This document shows, one piece after another, positions 25,427 to 33,344 of a DNA stretch of 64,000 nt. The notes beneath the pieces are model-generated. The model worked only from the letters and a program-made list of their open reading frames with translations. It did no database searches and had not been told where the DNA came from. The translations under genes and the position numbers were made by a program. The stretch comes from Nostoc sp. UHCC 0926 (GTDB lineage: Bacteria > Cyanobacteriota > Cyanobacteriia > Cyanobacteriales > Nostocaceae): positions 4,588,001 to 4,652,000 of the forward strand of contig NZ_CP117768.1 of assembly GCF_028623165.1 (NCBI RefSeq), written 5' to 3'. Position 1 is the first letter of the stretch. Every line of letters starts with the position of its first letter.

Positions 25427-25861
25427 TTGGGGTTAAAGAAATTCCCTAACCTGTTTCCCAAAGACTCGCCAAGAATCATCCAAAGATCGCGGCTTGTTCT
25501 TAAGCAAGGAAAATGGCGAGAGGTTAGATACAAACGCCAAGAACGCACCGCATCAGGAGTCTATAATTTTATTGTCACTCTAGAAGGAATAGTGTTTATT
25601 CGTAGAGCCAGCGCTAGGGTTGCAGATAGAGCAATTGGTCATATAGATTTAGCAAAGGGAGAGGATGTAAAATACGCTGGTCGGCTTTACTTTTCAGGAC
25701 GCACTAATAGAGGCATCCTCCGCAAGTGGACTAATGAATCTGGACATTATCGACCTGGCGCTGAATCAATGAGTAACGCAGATTTACTACCTCAAGAACT
25801 TTTTGAGCCAGGTCAATTCAAAAGTCTAATTAGTCTCAATTTAATCCCTGGTAATGATTAA
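25427..25861 (+). CDS. Toxin-CTD-like protein fragment, 144 aa
   Basis: The frame from TTG 25427 encodes a basic, beta-rich domain. The motif FSGRTNRGILRKWTNESGHYRP and the following LLPQELFEPGQF resemble the GHYRP-type C-terminal domains found at the ends of large bacterial secreted or polymorphic toxins. Upstream, the same frame is open back to 25346 (LLIDEQDLANATAAVEEATMMSKV) but is cut by TGA 25418-25420, so this may be the surviving C-terminal piece of a longer protein. The true start is uncertain. The gene at 25968 may be its partner. Identification is by motif only. Confidence 0.5.
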   Translation: MGLKKFPNLFPKDSPRIIQRSRLVLKQGKWREVRYKRQERTASGVYNFIVTLEGIVFIRRASARVADRAIGHIDLAKGEDVKYAGRLYFSGRTNRGILRKWTNESGHYRPGAESMSNADLLPQELFEPGQFKSLISLNLIPGND

Positions 25862-25967
25862 GACAGAACAGCCTCTCCCATGATAGATAGAAGATGGCAT
25901 TTGGTAACATTAGACTGTAATTAAATCGGATGATAAATCTGATCAGATATTAACAGCTATAAAGAAT

Positions 25968-26609
25968 ATGATTAGCCGATTTATTGCTGATAAAGATTTT
26001 GAAGACCATAAAGCTTTACAACAGAGGCTTATGAGTTTGCCGGAAGAAGCTCAGTTCTATGAGATCAACGCTATCTTAGATCGAGATTCTGTCATCGGTC
26101 TAAAGTTAGCTAATTCCATACTGAAGAATAAAAGATACTTTGAGATTCTGCTTGAGCGAGGAGTAGCAGAAGCAAATGCTAGTGAAATAGAACTTTGGCT
26201 AAAGTATTTACTCCCGCGTCTTGGCTTCCGACGTGTTATAGCCATCCTATCTCACAAGTTATCAGAACATCCTCAGGAAGTACGTAAAGCTTCATACTGG
26301 TTGCCCAAATTTTTACCAAAAGGTAATGATCAGGCTGCAAGATTGCTAAAAGAGCTTTTGAATAAGGAGAAACAGATGTTAGGTGAAGAGTACAAAACTG
26401 TTAGGACTTCAGGGCAAGTTTACAAGTTAATTTTGAAAATCAAGAATACAGGTGAATATGCAGTTTTTGGTGGATATCAATTGGGTAGTCATGGTTCTAA
26501 AATAATCGTTGAAATTCTCAATCCAGAAGACTTATATCCAACTGGGGGACTCAGGGAAGTATCACCTGGTGATATAGAGATTCTCGATCCACAACCTTAC
26601 AACGATTAA
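25968..26609 (+). CDS. Hypothetical protein, possible immunity partner
   Basis: The 213-aa soluble protein has a helical N-terminal half (RLMSLPEEAQFYEINAIL, NKRYFEILLERGVAEANASE) and a C-terminal part rich in beta-strands (YKLILKIKNTGEYAVFGGYQLG). I do not recognise a family. It lies 107 bp after the toxin-like fragment on the same strand, in the position where immunity genes usually follow toxin cassettes; that role is inference. Codon use is AT-richer than the chlP gene next to it. Confidence 0.6.
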   Translation: MISRFIADKDFEDHKALQQRLMSLPEEAQFYEINAILDRDSVIGLKLANSILKNKRYFEILLERGVAEANASEIELWLKYLLPRLGFRRVIAILSHKLSEHPQEVRKASYWLPKFLPKGNDQAARLLKELLNKEKQMLGEEYKTVRTSGQVYKLILKIKNTGEYAVFGGYQLGSHGSKIIVEILNPEDLYPTGGLREVSPGDIEILDPQPYND

Positions 26610-26814
26610 TATTAAGAGTAGTAAGTGGGTTGAGTTACAAAAATTATACCTGTAAATTTTCAATTAACCAGATTCACCATTCCCCATCTCGCTTTTCGTA
26701 TCGAAACATTAAGGAATATTGCATTTCAGGAGAAACCTGAAGGTAAAGCGCCAAATCACTAGAAAGACCGTGGTAGTATGCTCTCGGTAAATGTGAAGAT
26801 TGGGAGAAAGACCT

Positions 26815-28035
26815 TTGACACTACGGGTTGCTGTTATTGGGTCAGGCCCTGCTGGTTCATCTGCCGCAGAAACACTGGCAGCCTCTGGGATTGAAACCTA
26901 CTTGTTTGAGCGGAAGCTAGACAATGCAAAGCCTTGCGGGGGTGCAATTCCTCTATGTATGGTGAGTGAATTTGACCTACCACCAGAGATTATCGATCGC
27001 CGGGTACGGAAGATGAAAATGATTTCGCCTTCCAATCGCGAGGTTGATATCAATCTGGTAAATGAAGAAGAATATATAGGAATGTGCCGCCGGGAAGTGC
27101 TGGATGGCTTTTTGCGGGATCGGGCGGCAAAAGTAGGCGCAAATTTAATTAATGCCACTGTTCATAAACTTGATATACCAGGAAACAATACTGACCCCTA
27201 TACCATTCATTACGTTGACCATACAGAAGGTATATCACAGGGTATTGCCAAAACCCTGAAGGTGGATCTAATCATTGGGGCGGATGGGGCTAATTCTCGT
27301 GTTGCCAAAGAAATGGACGCTGGGGATTACAATTATGCGATCGCTTTCCAAGAGCGAATTCGCTTACCCGAAGACAAAATGGCCTACTATAACGACCTCG
27401 CCGAAATGTATGTCGGCGATGACGTTTCTACTGACTTCTACGCTTGGGTTTTCCCCAAGTATGACCACGTAGCTGTTGGTACTGGCACAATGCAGGTTAA
27501 TAAAGCCAGCATCAAACAGTTACAAGCGGGTATCCGCGCCCGTGCTTCCGAGAAACTCGCAGGCGGTAAAATCATCAAAGTAGAAGCGCATCCCATTCCT
27601 GAACATCCCCGTCCCCGTCGTGTTGTCGGTCGCATCGCTTTGGTGGGAGATGCTGCTGGTTACGTTACCAAGTCCTCTGGCGAAGGTATTTATTTTGCTG
27701 CTAAATCTGGGCGGATGTGTGCCGAAACCATTGTAGAAGCATCTAACAGTGGTAGCCGTATTCCTACAGAAGATGACCTCAAGGTTTACCTGAAGCGTTG
27801 GGATAAAAGATACGGACTCACTTACAAGGTGCTGGACATTCTGCAAACTGTGTTCTATCGTTCCAACGCCACCCGCGAAGCGTTTGTGGAAATGTGCGAT
27901 GACCTCGATGTCCAACGGCTAACATTCGATAGCTATCTGTATAAAACAGTTGTCCCAGCTAATCCCATCACCCAACTGAAAATTACTGCCAAAACCATTG
28001 GTAGTCTAATTCGGGGTAATGCCCTTGCACCTTAA
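26815..28035 (+). CDS. chlP: Geranylgeranyl reductase
   Basis: The 406-aa flavoprotein has the Rossmann motif VIGSGPAGSSAAE at the N-terminus, then FERKLDNAKPCGGAIPLCM and GADGANSRVAKEMDA. These are hallmarks of ChlP, which reduces geranylgeranyl to phytyl groups for chlorophyll, tocopherol and phylloquinone. I chose TTG 26815, which gives the conserved start TLRVAVIG and has GGGAGA at a proper distance. An upstream TTG at 26800 would add five residues. The enzyme is associated with thylakoid membranes. Confidence 0.95.
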   Translation: MTLRVAVIGSGPAGSSAAETLAASGIETYLFERKLDNAKPCGGAIPLCMVSEFDLPPEIIDRRVRKMKMISPSNREVDINLVNEEEYIGMCRREVLDGFLRDRAAKVGANLINATVHKLDIPGNNTDPYTIHYVDHTEGISQGIAKTLKVDLIIGADGANSRVAKEMDAGDYNYAIAFQERIRLPEDKMAYYNDLAEMYVGDDVSTDFYAWVFPKYDHVAVGTGTMQVNKASIKQLQAGIRARASEKLAGGKIIKVEAHPIPEHPRPRRVVGRIALVGDAAGYVTKSSGEGIYFAAKSGRMCAETIVEASNSGSRIPTEDDLKVYLKRWDKRYGLTYKVLDILQTVFYRSNATREAFVEMCDDLDVQRLTFDSYLYKTVVPANPITQLKITAKTIGSLIRGNALAP

Positions 28036-28078
28036 CTGAGTGCAAAGGACTGGAAATTACAACAAATACATTACTCAA

Positions 28079-28142
28079 TATTGTGGGGTGGACATCCTGC
28101 ACGCTCATAAATCAGGGCGGGCAAGATGCCCACCCCACAATA
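28079..28142. terminator. Hairpin after chlP
   Basis: TATTGTGGGGTGG (28079-28091) and CCACCCCACAATA (28130-28142) are perfect inverses, and the pairing continues inward with few mismatches for about 22 bp per arm. It may terminate chlP transcription, or be a repeat unit that does so incidentally. Confidence 0.65.
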
Positions 28143-28160
28143 TATATTTTTATCATTTGA

Positions 28161-28251
28161 TAAGCTGTCGCGTCTTTACTTTTCCAAAGCATTCTTGATT
28201 TATCAAGAGTTACGGTGTCCAAAAAGTGCAACTTGTAGGCGCGACAGCTTA
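28161..28251. mobile_element. Inverted-repeat element (91 bp)
   Basis: TAAGCTGTCGCG (28161-28172) and CGCGACAGCTTA (28240-28251) are perfect 12-bp terminal inverses enclosing 67 bp without coding capacity. No target duplication is clear. Its right end abuts the conserved left flank of the heptad array that follows. Confidence 0.6.
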
Positions 28252-28259
28252 GTACAGCT

Positions 28260-28577
28260 TTGCGTAAAATCGTAGCGTTTTTAATGCAAGGGGACGCATT
28301 GGCATTGTCAGCCGATGCGTTGGCATTGTCAGCCGATGCATTGGCATTGTCAGCCGATACGTTGGCATTGTCAGCCGATACGTTGGCATTGTCAGCCGAT
28401 GCATTGGCATTGTCAGCCGATGCGTTGGCATTGTCAGCCGATGCGTTGGCATTGTCAGCCGATGCATTGGCATTGTCAGCCGATACGTTGGCATTGCAGG
28501 GTATTGCCCCTAAAACGAATACTCATTCACCTCGACGAAGAAGTAAGCATAATAAAGCGATCGCTCCCGGCTGTTAA
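28260..28577 (+). CDS. Possible heptapeptide-repeat protein (ALSADAL)n
   Basis: From TTG 28260 a frame runs MRKIVAFLMQGD and then about ten units of DALALSA, ending in a basic tail. The same start (MRKSVAFLMQAD) heads a second array at 30230 with different heptads. Shared N-terminus, frame and period argue for a repeat-protein family. Against it, other frames are open too, there is no clear ribosome site, and such arrays can be non-coding. If made, the protein would be a small hydrophobic repeat peptide. Confidence 0.35.
   Translation: MRKIVAFLMQGDALALSADALALSADALALSADTLALSADTLALSADALALSADALALSADALALSADALALSADTLALQGIAPKTNTHSPRRRSKHNKAIAPGC
28296..28500. repeat. 21-bp tandem array 1
   Basis: Nine full copies of a 21-bp unit containing ATTGTCAGCCGAT, with GCGTTGGC, GCATTGGC or ACGTTGGC spacers between them, plus a partial copy. 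Variation is confined to two positions. The left flank AGCTTTGCGTAAAA and CGTAGCGTTTTTAATGCAAG is shared with the array at 30240-30430. Confidence 0.92.
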
Positions 28578-28668
28578 AGTCAGGTGAGCCACAGGTCTAG
28601 CGGTCGCTGTCAGGACAATTTAGGTATGCTGTATTCTTAACTTCAGCGATAAATTGCTTTTTGAATAA

Positions 28669-30033
28669 ATGCTTAATCTTATTTCCTATTTGTTTTTGGC
28701 TCAAGCATCGCCTTCTCCTGCACCGCAGGAAATCTTCGTTCCCCAACAAACAAGACCTTTAACAGGACATCTTGACGAAGTACCAGTATTTAACAGTAAT
28801 AATCCAGAAGTAGTTAAGAGTGAAGGAATTTTGCTGTCTACATTTCCTCCTCAAGGCAAAAGAGTGCCCAGCGCGCACTTTAACTTTCCATTTCAGGGAC
28901 GGTTTGATTTATTTTCTCACCATATTGCTAGAGCAATTGAGACTCCAAATGATTTGCGGACTCTTTATTTGGGAGTGATTGTTTACAATCCAAGCGATCA
29001 AAGAGTAACTGTCAACATCTTGCAAGCAGCTAGTTATGTTAGTCAACCTGATGCACCTTTTATCAAACTTCCCCCGATGCAGTCAAATAATTCGGGAAAT
29101 ATTTATGCAGGTCCTGGCGATCGCGTGATGAATGATGTGCTAGGAGTCAGACGGCAGTCAGGATGGCCAGCCCAGTTGGTAATTCCACCAAAACAAAGCC
29201 GGATGTTAATGAATCATCCAATTCCAGTGCGGACTTTAACACCCCCATTGAATGGACGTTCTACTTTGTTACGTTTGTATAGTGATAGTCCAGTTTATCT
29301 GGCGAACCTGGCCATGTTTGCTAAACCTAATCCCGATGGTAGTGAACGAGCGCCCACTTTAGAAGAATGGGAGAACTTGTTAGAAAATGGTGATTTTGCA
29401 GGACCCCGTGAACCTGCCCCCAGTCCTCCAAATCACCTTACAGGGGCAGCAGAAATTTACGGACGGGTAGCGGGGGTAGCTGTTGGCTCTCGTTGGCAAG
29501 CACAAGTTACCGACTCGAATAGTTCATACCTGACAATTCCCGAATCAGGACAAGCTTTTTCCTACGGTTTAAGTACCCTTTTAGCAGGCAAAATGGGTAC
29601 TGGACAAAACCAAACAGCTAAACTCGTAGCGCGTTATCCTGGTACTGCTTACGAAGCTCACGGCAACTACGGCATTGAATACAACATCTCTCTACCATTA
29701 TTCAACAATACGGATAAGCCGCAAACTATAAATGTACTTTTCCAAACGCCTATCAAAGAAGATGAGTTAAGTAAACCAGGGCTTCGCTTTTTTTCACCAC
29801 CCCAATCATCTGTTTTTTTCCGAGGCACAGTTCGTATTCGCTACAATGACGATCGTGGCTTACCCAGAACTCAATACTGGCATTTAGTTCAACAACGGGG
29901 ACAGATGGGAGAACCGCTTGCTCAATTAAAAATATCACCTGGCCAGCGGCGACTGGTAGAAGTGGATTTTCTCTACCCACCTGATGCTACGCCTCCTCAA
30001 ATGCTGACAATTCAAACTGTAGACCAAACTTAA
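28669..30033 (+). CDS. DUF3370-like secreted protein, 454 aa
   Basis: The protein reads PQEIFVPQQTRPLTGHLDEVPVFNSNNPEVVKSEGILLS after a short hydrophobic N-terminus (MLNLISYLFLAQA), which looks like a signal peptide. It continues with a beta-rich body (HFNFPFQGRFDLFSHHIARA, YNPSDQRVTVNIL, YGIEYNISLPLFNN). This matches a family I know as DUF3370, largely confined to cyanobacteria and of unknown function, probably periplasmic or surface-located. The gene is bracketed by two related 21-bp repeat arrays. Confidence 0.82.
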   Translation: MLNLISYLFLAQASPSPAPQEIFVPQQTRPLTGHLDEVPVFNSNNPEVVKSEGILLSTFPPQGKRVPSAHFNFPFQGRFDLFSHHIARAIETPNDLRTLYLGVIVYNPSDQRVTVNILQAASYVSQPDAPFIKLPPMQSNNSGNIYAGPGDRVMNDVLGVRRQSGWPAQLVIPPKQSRMLMNHPIPVRTLTPPLNGRSTLLRLYSDSPVYLANLAMFAKPNPDGSERAPTLEEWENLLENGDFAGPREPAPSPPNHLTGAAEIYGRVAGVAVGSRWQAQVTDSNSSYLTIPESGQAFSYGLSTLLAGKMGTGQNQTAKLVARYPGTAYEAHGNYGIEYNISLPLFNNTDKPQTINVLFQTPIKEDELSKPGLRFFSPPQSSVFFRGTVRIRYNDDRGLPRTQYWHLVQQRGQMGEPLAQLKISPGQRRLVEVDFLYPPDATPPQMLTIQTVDQT

Positions 30034-30217
30034 CAATTTAAAATTCAAAATGATCCTCTCTAAGAGACGCTGCGCGTAGCTTGCTTCGACGTAGGAGTAC
30101 ATGGACTAACAAAATTCTTGCATTAAAGACATTACATAAGGGGATTTAAACTCCGACTGAAACTGAGCGGAGGCGACAGCCCTTTGGGAACCAGTTAGGA
30201 CCAGGGCTATATCTGAA
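30034..30217. repeat. Small dispersed repeat in spacer
   Basis: The spacer after the DUF3370-like gene holds a GC-rich small repeat near 30062-30098 (GAGACGCTGCGCGTAGCTTG) of the same class as those inside the MITEs, and otherwise no gene. Confidence 0.55.
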
Positions 30218-30476
30218 CTTAGTAAAGCTTTGCGTAAAAGCGTAGCGTTTTTAATGCAAGCCGATACATTCACAATGCAAGCTGACGCATTCACAACGCA
30301 AGCTAATGCATTCACAACGCAAGCTAATGCATTCACAATGCAAGCTGACGCATTCACAATGCAAGCTGACGCATTCACAATGCAAGCCGATGCATTCACA
30401 ATGCAAGCTGACGCATTCACATTGTCGGGTATTGCCAAATTTAATTCGCTACGAATTAATGAAATGCTGTACTAAG
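30218..30476. repeat. 21-bp array 2 within inverted ends
   Basis: CTTAGTAAAG (30218-30227) and CTGTACTAAG (30467-30476) are inverse with one mismatch and enclose the second array. The unit is 21 bp (GCATTCACAATGCAAGCTGA plus one base), about eight copies. Its left flank is nearly the same as that of array 1. Confidence 0.8.
30230..30475 (+). CDS. Possible heptapeptide-repeat protein (MQADAFT)n
   Basis: TTG 30230 opens MRKSVAFLMQAD followed by about eight heptads of the form ADAFTMQ and a tail GIAKFNSLRINEMLY. The first ten residues differ from the frame at 28260 in two places only, while the heptads differ (MQADAFT against LSADALA). The stop lies in the right inverted end. It could be a real repeat-protein family or a shared non-coding module that is open by chance. 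Confidence 0.35.
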   Translation: MRKSVAFLMQADTFTMQADAFTTQANAFTTQANAFTMQADAFTMQADAFTMQADAFTMQADAFTLSGIAKFNSLRINEMLY

Positions 30477-30579
30477 TATAGCTTTGCGTTCTCAGTCTTA
30501 TAGAATACAGGTCTTTCGTTTAGTGCAATTTCTGATAAAACAGATGTTGTTCTTAATCTACTGGGGCAAAATAGAAAAC

Positions 30580-31932
30580 ATGACGATTGAATCCAATTCC
30601 TCTAATCTACCAACCCCAGAACCAGCCCCCGAAAACGATTCGCAACCAGATGACTTTGACGGTGGTGCAGCTGAGAAGAACCTAAACTCAGAAGCACTAG
30701 CGACACAACAAGCTCTAGCGGCGATCGCGTCTTTGCGATCTCCGCAACATACAACTGCTTTACAACAAGCCCGTCCTGACTTCAAGCAACCCATTACGAA
30801 GCAATTCACAGTTAAGCCAAGGGCATTGCTGATTACTCTAATAGCGATCGCCGTCACTTTTATTGGAGTTATCCTGAATAACTGGATCATCGGTATTATC
30901 GGAACACTGATAACTTTGCTGTTATCCCTAGCGATACTATTGCCTTGGTTGCAAAAAGCCTTAGACGAGTGGTTTTCACCCGAAGAACGCACCCTGTTTA
31001 TTGCCTTTTTGGGACTCATAGTAGCCATCATCGGCTTGATCAAGTTTACAGGTGTGGGCGATCGCTTACTGCTTTGGGGACACCAGATTGACTGGGACAT
31101 TGCTGGAACCCTAGCAGACTGGTTTGGCGCTTTGGGGCAAATTCTCATCGCTATCATTGCCGTTTATGTAGCATGGCGACAATATGTTATTTCCAAAGAC
31201 TTGACAATTCAGCAAAATCTGCTTACAGTTCAGCAAAATATTATCACCCAGCAACAGACGATTGATTCTTATTTCCAAGGCGTTTCAGACTTGGTATTAG
31301 ATGAAGAAGGATTATTAGAAGATTGGCCCCAAGAAAGAGCGATCGCTGAAGGACGGACTGCGGCAATTTTAAGTAGTGTAGATGGCAGTGGTAAAGCGAA
31401 AATTCTCCGCTTTCTCTCACGTTCCAAGTTGCTCTCACCTCTAAAACGCGATCGGCTATTAGGTCGAGCCATTCTCGACGGGACTGGCGGATATGCAGAA
31501 GACCGCCTAGAAGGTGTGCGTGTCATCGATTTAGGTGTCATGCTAGCCGCAGCAGACCTTTCTGGTACTGATTTGCGTTGGACTGACCTGAGCGAAGCTA
31601 ATCTTGTCCGCGCTAATTTGGTCGGTTGTGACTTAGTAAAAGCCAATCTTTCCCGCACAATTTTATATAATGCTAATCTCAGTGGTGCTGACATCAACGG
31701 GATTCGCCTATTCTACGGTGTAGTAGATAAAGCATCACCCCGCAGTCGCACTGAACCACCAGATTATGAAATCGGCGAACAAACTGGCGCTGTGGTGGAA
31801 AATGCTGATTTCAGCAATGTGCAACGGATGTCTGAGTCTGCACGTAACTACTGTTGCACTTGGGGTGGCGAAAAAACCAGAGGTACTATTCCTGGTGGTT
31901 GTGAAGGTATCCCTAATAAGTTGGGAAGATAG
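30580..31932 (+). CDS. Membrane pentapeptide-repeat protein
   Basis: I place the start at ATG 30580 (MTIESNSSNLPTPEP); an upstream TTG at 30484 in the repeat flank would add 32 residues of repeat-like sequence. After an acidic N-terminus and a linker come four hydrophobic helices (ALLITLIAIAVTFIGVIL, IIGTLITLLLSLAILL, LFIAFLGLIVAIIGLI, ADWFGALGQILIAIIAVYV). A coiled segment rich in QQN follows, and then a pentapeptide-repeat block (DLSGTDLRWTDLSEANLVRANL). Pentapeptide proteins form right-handed beta-helices that bind other proteins. The specific role is unknown. Confidence 0.82.
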   Translation: MTIESNSSNLPTPEPAPENDSQPDDFDGGAAEKNLNSEALATQQALAAIASLRSPQHTTALQQARPDFKQPITKQFTVKPRALLITLIAIAVTFIGVILNNWIIGIIGTLITLLLSLAILLPWLQKALDEWFSPEERTLFIAFLGLIVAIIGLIKFTGVGDRLLLWGHQIDWDIAGTLADWFGALGQILIAIIAVYVAWRQYVISKDLTIQQNLLTVQQNIITQQQTIDSYFQGVSDLVLDEEGLLEDWPQERAIAEGRTAAILSSVDGSGKAKILRFLSRSKLLSPLKRDRLLGRAILDGTGGYAEDRLEGVRVIDLGVMLAAADLSGTDLRWTDLSEANLVRANLVGCDLVKANLSRTILYNANLSGADINGIRLFYGVVDKASPRSRTEPPDYEIGEQTGAVVENADFSNVQRMSESARNYCCTWGGEKTRGTIPGGCEGIPNKLGR

Positions 31933-31952
31933 TTATAAGACTAGATAAAAAA

Positions 31953-32290
31953 TTAGTTAGCCGCATTAAAAATCTGCTGTGCAGTTAAATTTAATTGGGG
32001 AAAGGTAGGTGATGAAATCGCGGTGTTATCTTGAAACGGTGTCATTTGATATTCACCATCAACTAATTCGCATACAAAAATAGTGGGTTGTTTGGGATTG
32101 CCGATGAACTTTTTTGCACCCAATGCAGCATAATCAGCAATCCAATATTCAGGAATGCCCATTTCTTCTCTTCTCTACGAGAGGCTGCGCCAACGAGACG
32201 CTACGCGAGCATAATTCCTAAGTTTATTGTAGTAATCATCTCGCCAGTTAGTGGAAACAACTTCAATAACTATTGGAACCGATGCTGCTT
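31953..32290 (-). pseudogene. Uma2 remnant split by a small dispersed repeat
   Basis: The minus strand reads ASVPIVIEVVSTNWRDDYYNKLRNY, then a foreign piece RVASRWRSLS with a stop, then EEMGIPEYWIADYAALGAKKF to the end. Removing about 40 bp (roughly 32175-32214, rich in GAGACGCTACGCGAG) joins the Uma2 sequence NY to EEMGIPEYW perfectly. The N-terminal third is missing. The interruption is therefore an inserted small dispersed repeat. Confidence 0.85.
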
Positions 32291-32297
32291 GGCTACA

Positions 32298-32534
32298 TTA
32301 AAACCTCAGAAACCTAACCCACCGAGCAATTGTATTTTCTAATAAAGGTGGATAGTTTCGTAAATTTATGTAACCTGCCTTTATTTGATCCAATAGCTGC
32401 TTTTCTAAGGTTGTCAGTTCTGGTAGGTCATCTTGCCACTCTCGAAAGAATTCTTCCGAATCAACTAACTCTAATTTATAGAACAATATTAGTTGCTCAA
32501 GTGTGAGGTTTTCCGCAGCAAGAGTTTGAGTCAT
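32298..32534 (-). pseudogene. N-terminal piece of a Uma2-type protein
   Basis: The 78-codon frame gives LTLEQLILFYKLELVDSEEFFREWQDDLPELTTLEKQLLDQIK, LRNYPPLLENTI and then junk (ARWVRFLRF). The leading part matches the N-terminal region of a longer Uma2-related cyanobacterial family. The following family sequence is missing, and the core at 31953-32290 begins just beyond. It is probably one gene with an internal deletion plus the repeat insertion. Confidence 0.65.
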
Positions 32535-32567
32535 TATGTTAATAAAGTAGTAGAAAAATCTACCAGT

Positions 32568-33344
32568 CTAGTAATTCTCACCTTCAGGTAGAGTGAGGAT
32601 TTCAACGCCATCTTCAGTTACAGCTAAGGTATGCTCACATTGAGCAGATAATTTGCGATCGCGCGTTACCGCAGTCCACTTATCGCCCAGAACCTCGACT
32701 TCATAAGTGCCTTCATTAATCATTGGCTCAATGGTAAAAACCATCCCTGGTCTGAGGCGCTTGCCCTTGCCGCGTGTGCCATAGTGGGGAACATCCGGTG
32801 CAGTATGGAAAATGTTACTGATGCCGTGTCCAACGAAATCTCGCACTACAGAAAAGCCTTGTCCTTCAGCATACTCTTGAATGGCTGCACCAATGTCGCC
32901 AATGCGTCCCCCAGGTTTAACTTCAGCAATACCCAAGCGGAGACACTCTTCTGTCACCTCTACCAGCTTTCTCGTTTTTGGCGAAGGGGTACCAACGAAG
33001 AATGTCTTGGATGTATCGCCGTGGTAACCCTCAACAATCGGGGTTACATCAATATTAACGATGTCACCTTCCTTGAGGATTTGCTTGGCGTTGGGAATGC
33101 CGTGACAGATTACCTCATTTACACTGGTGCAAATCGATTTAGGATAACCCTTATAACCAAGGGGTGCGCTTTTTGCTCCATGAGCTTGTGTCCAACGTTC
33201 GGCTTCATCATTTAGTTCAAGAGTGCTAACCCCTGGCTTCACGAACGGTTCCAGATGCTGAAGAAGTTTAGCTGCTAAACGCCCAGCTTGACGCATTTTG
33301 TCTAATTCTCGTTGGGATAAAATAACAATTAGTTCGGTTTTCAT
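32568..33344 (-). CDS. map: Methionine aminopeptidase, type I
   Basis: The 258-aa enzyme has the pita-bread fold metal ligands D99, D110, H173, E206 and E237, and the substrate His H81 (HGIPN). It removes the initiator methionine from new proteins in the cytoplasm. ATG 33342-33344 overlaps the stop of the upstream bvdR gene by one base (TAATG), a sign of translational coupling. Nostoc genomes usually have several map paralogs; this is one of the standard type. Confidence 0.95.
   Translation of the reverse strand: MKTELIVILSQRELDKMRQAGRLAAKLLQHLEPFVKPGVSTLELNDEAERWTQAHGAKSAPLGYKGYPKSICTSVNEVICHGIPNAKQILKEGDIVNIDVTPIVEGYHGDTSKTFFVGTPSPKTRKLVEVTEECLRLGIAEVKPGGRIGDIGAAIQEYAEGQGFSVVRDFVGHGISNIFHTAPDVPHYGTRGKGKRLRPGMVFTIEPMINEGTYEVEVLGDKWTAVTRDRKLSAQCEHTLAVTEDGVEILTLPEGENY

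Noticed and set aside
28249..28494. Minus-strand HRLTMPT repeat frame
   Set aside because: Same array as 28296-28500 read backwards; no start context and no counterpart with a shared N-terminus at the second array.
28296..28500. CRISPR array
   Set aside because: Units follow each other directly without unique spacers, so these are plain tandem repeats; the same holds for 9817-10180, 30240-30430 and 48442-48645. No cas genes were seen.
30484..30579. Upstream start for the pentapeptide protein
   Set aside because: The added residues come from the flank of the repeat module, and the ATG at 30580 gives a cleaner start.
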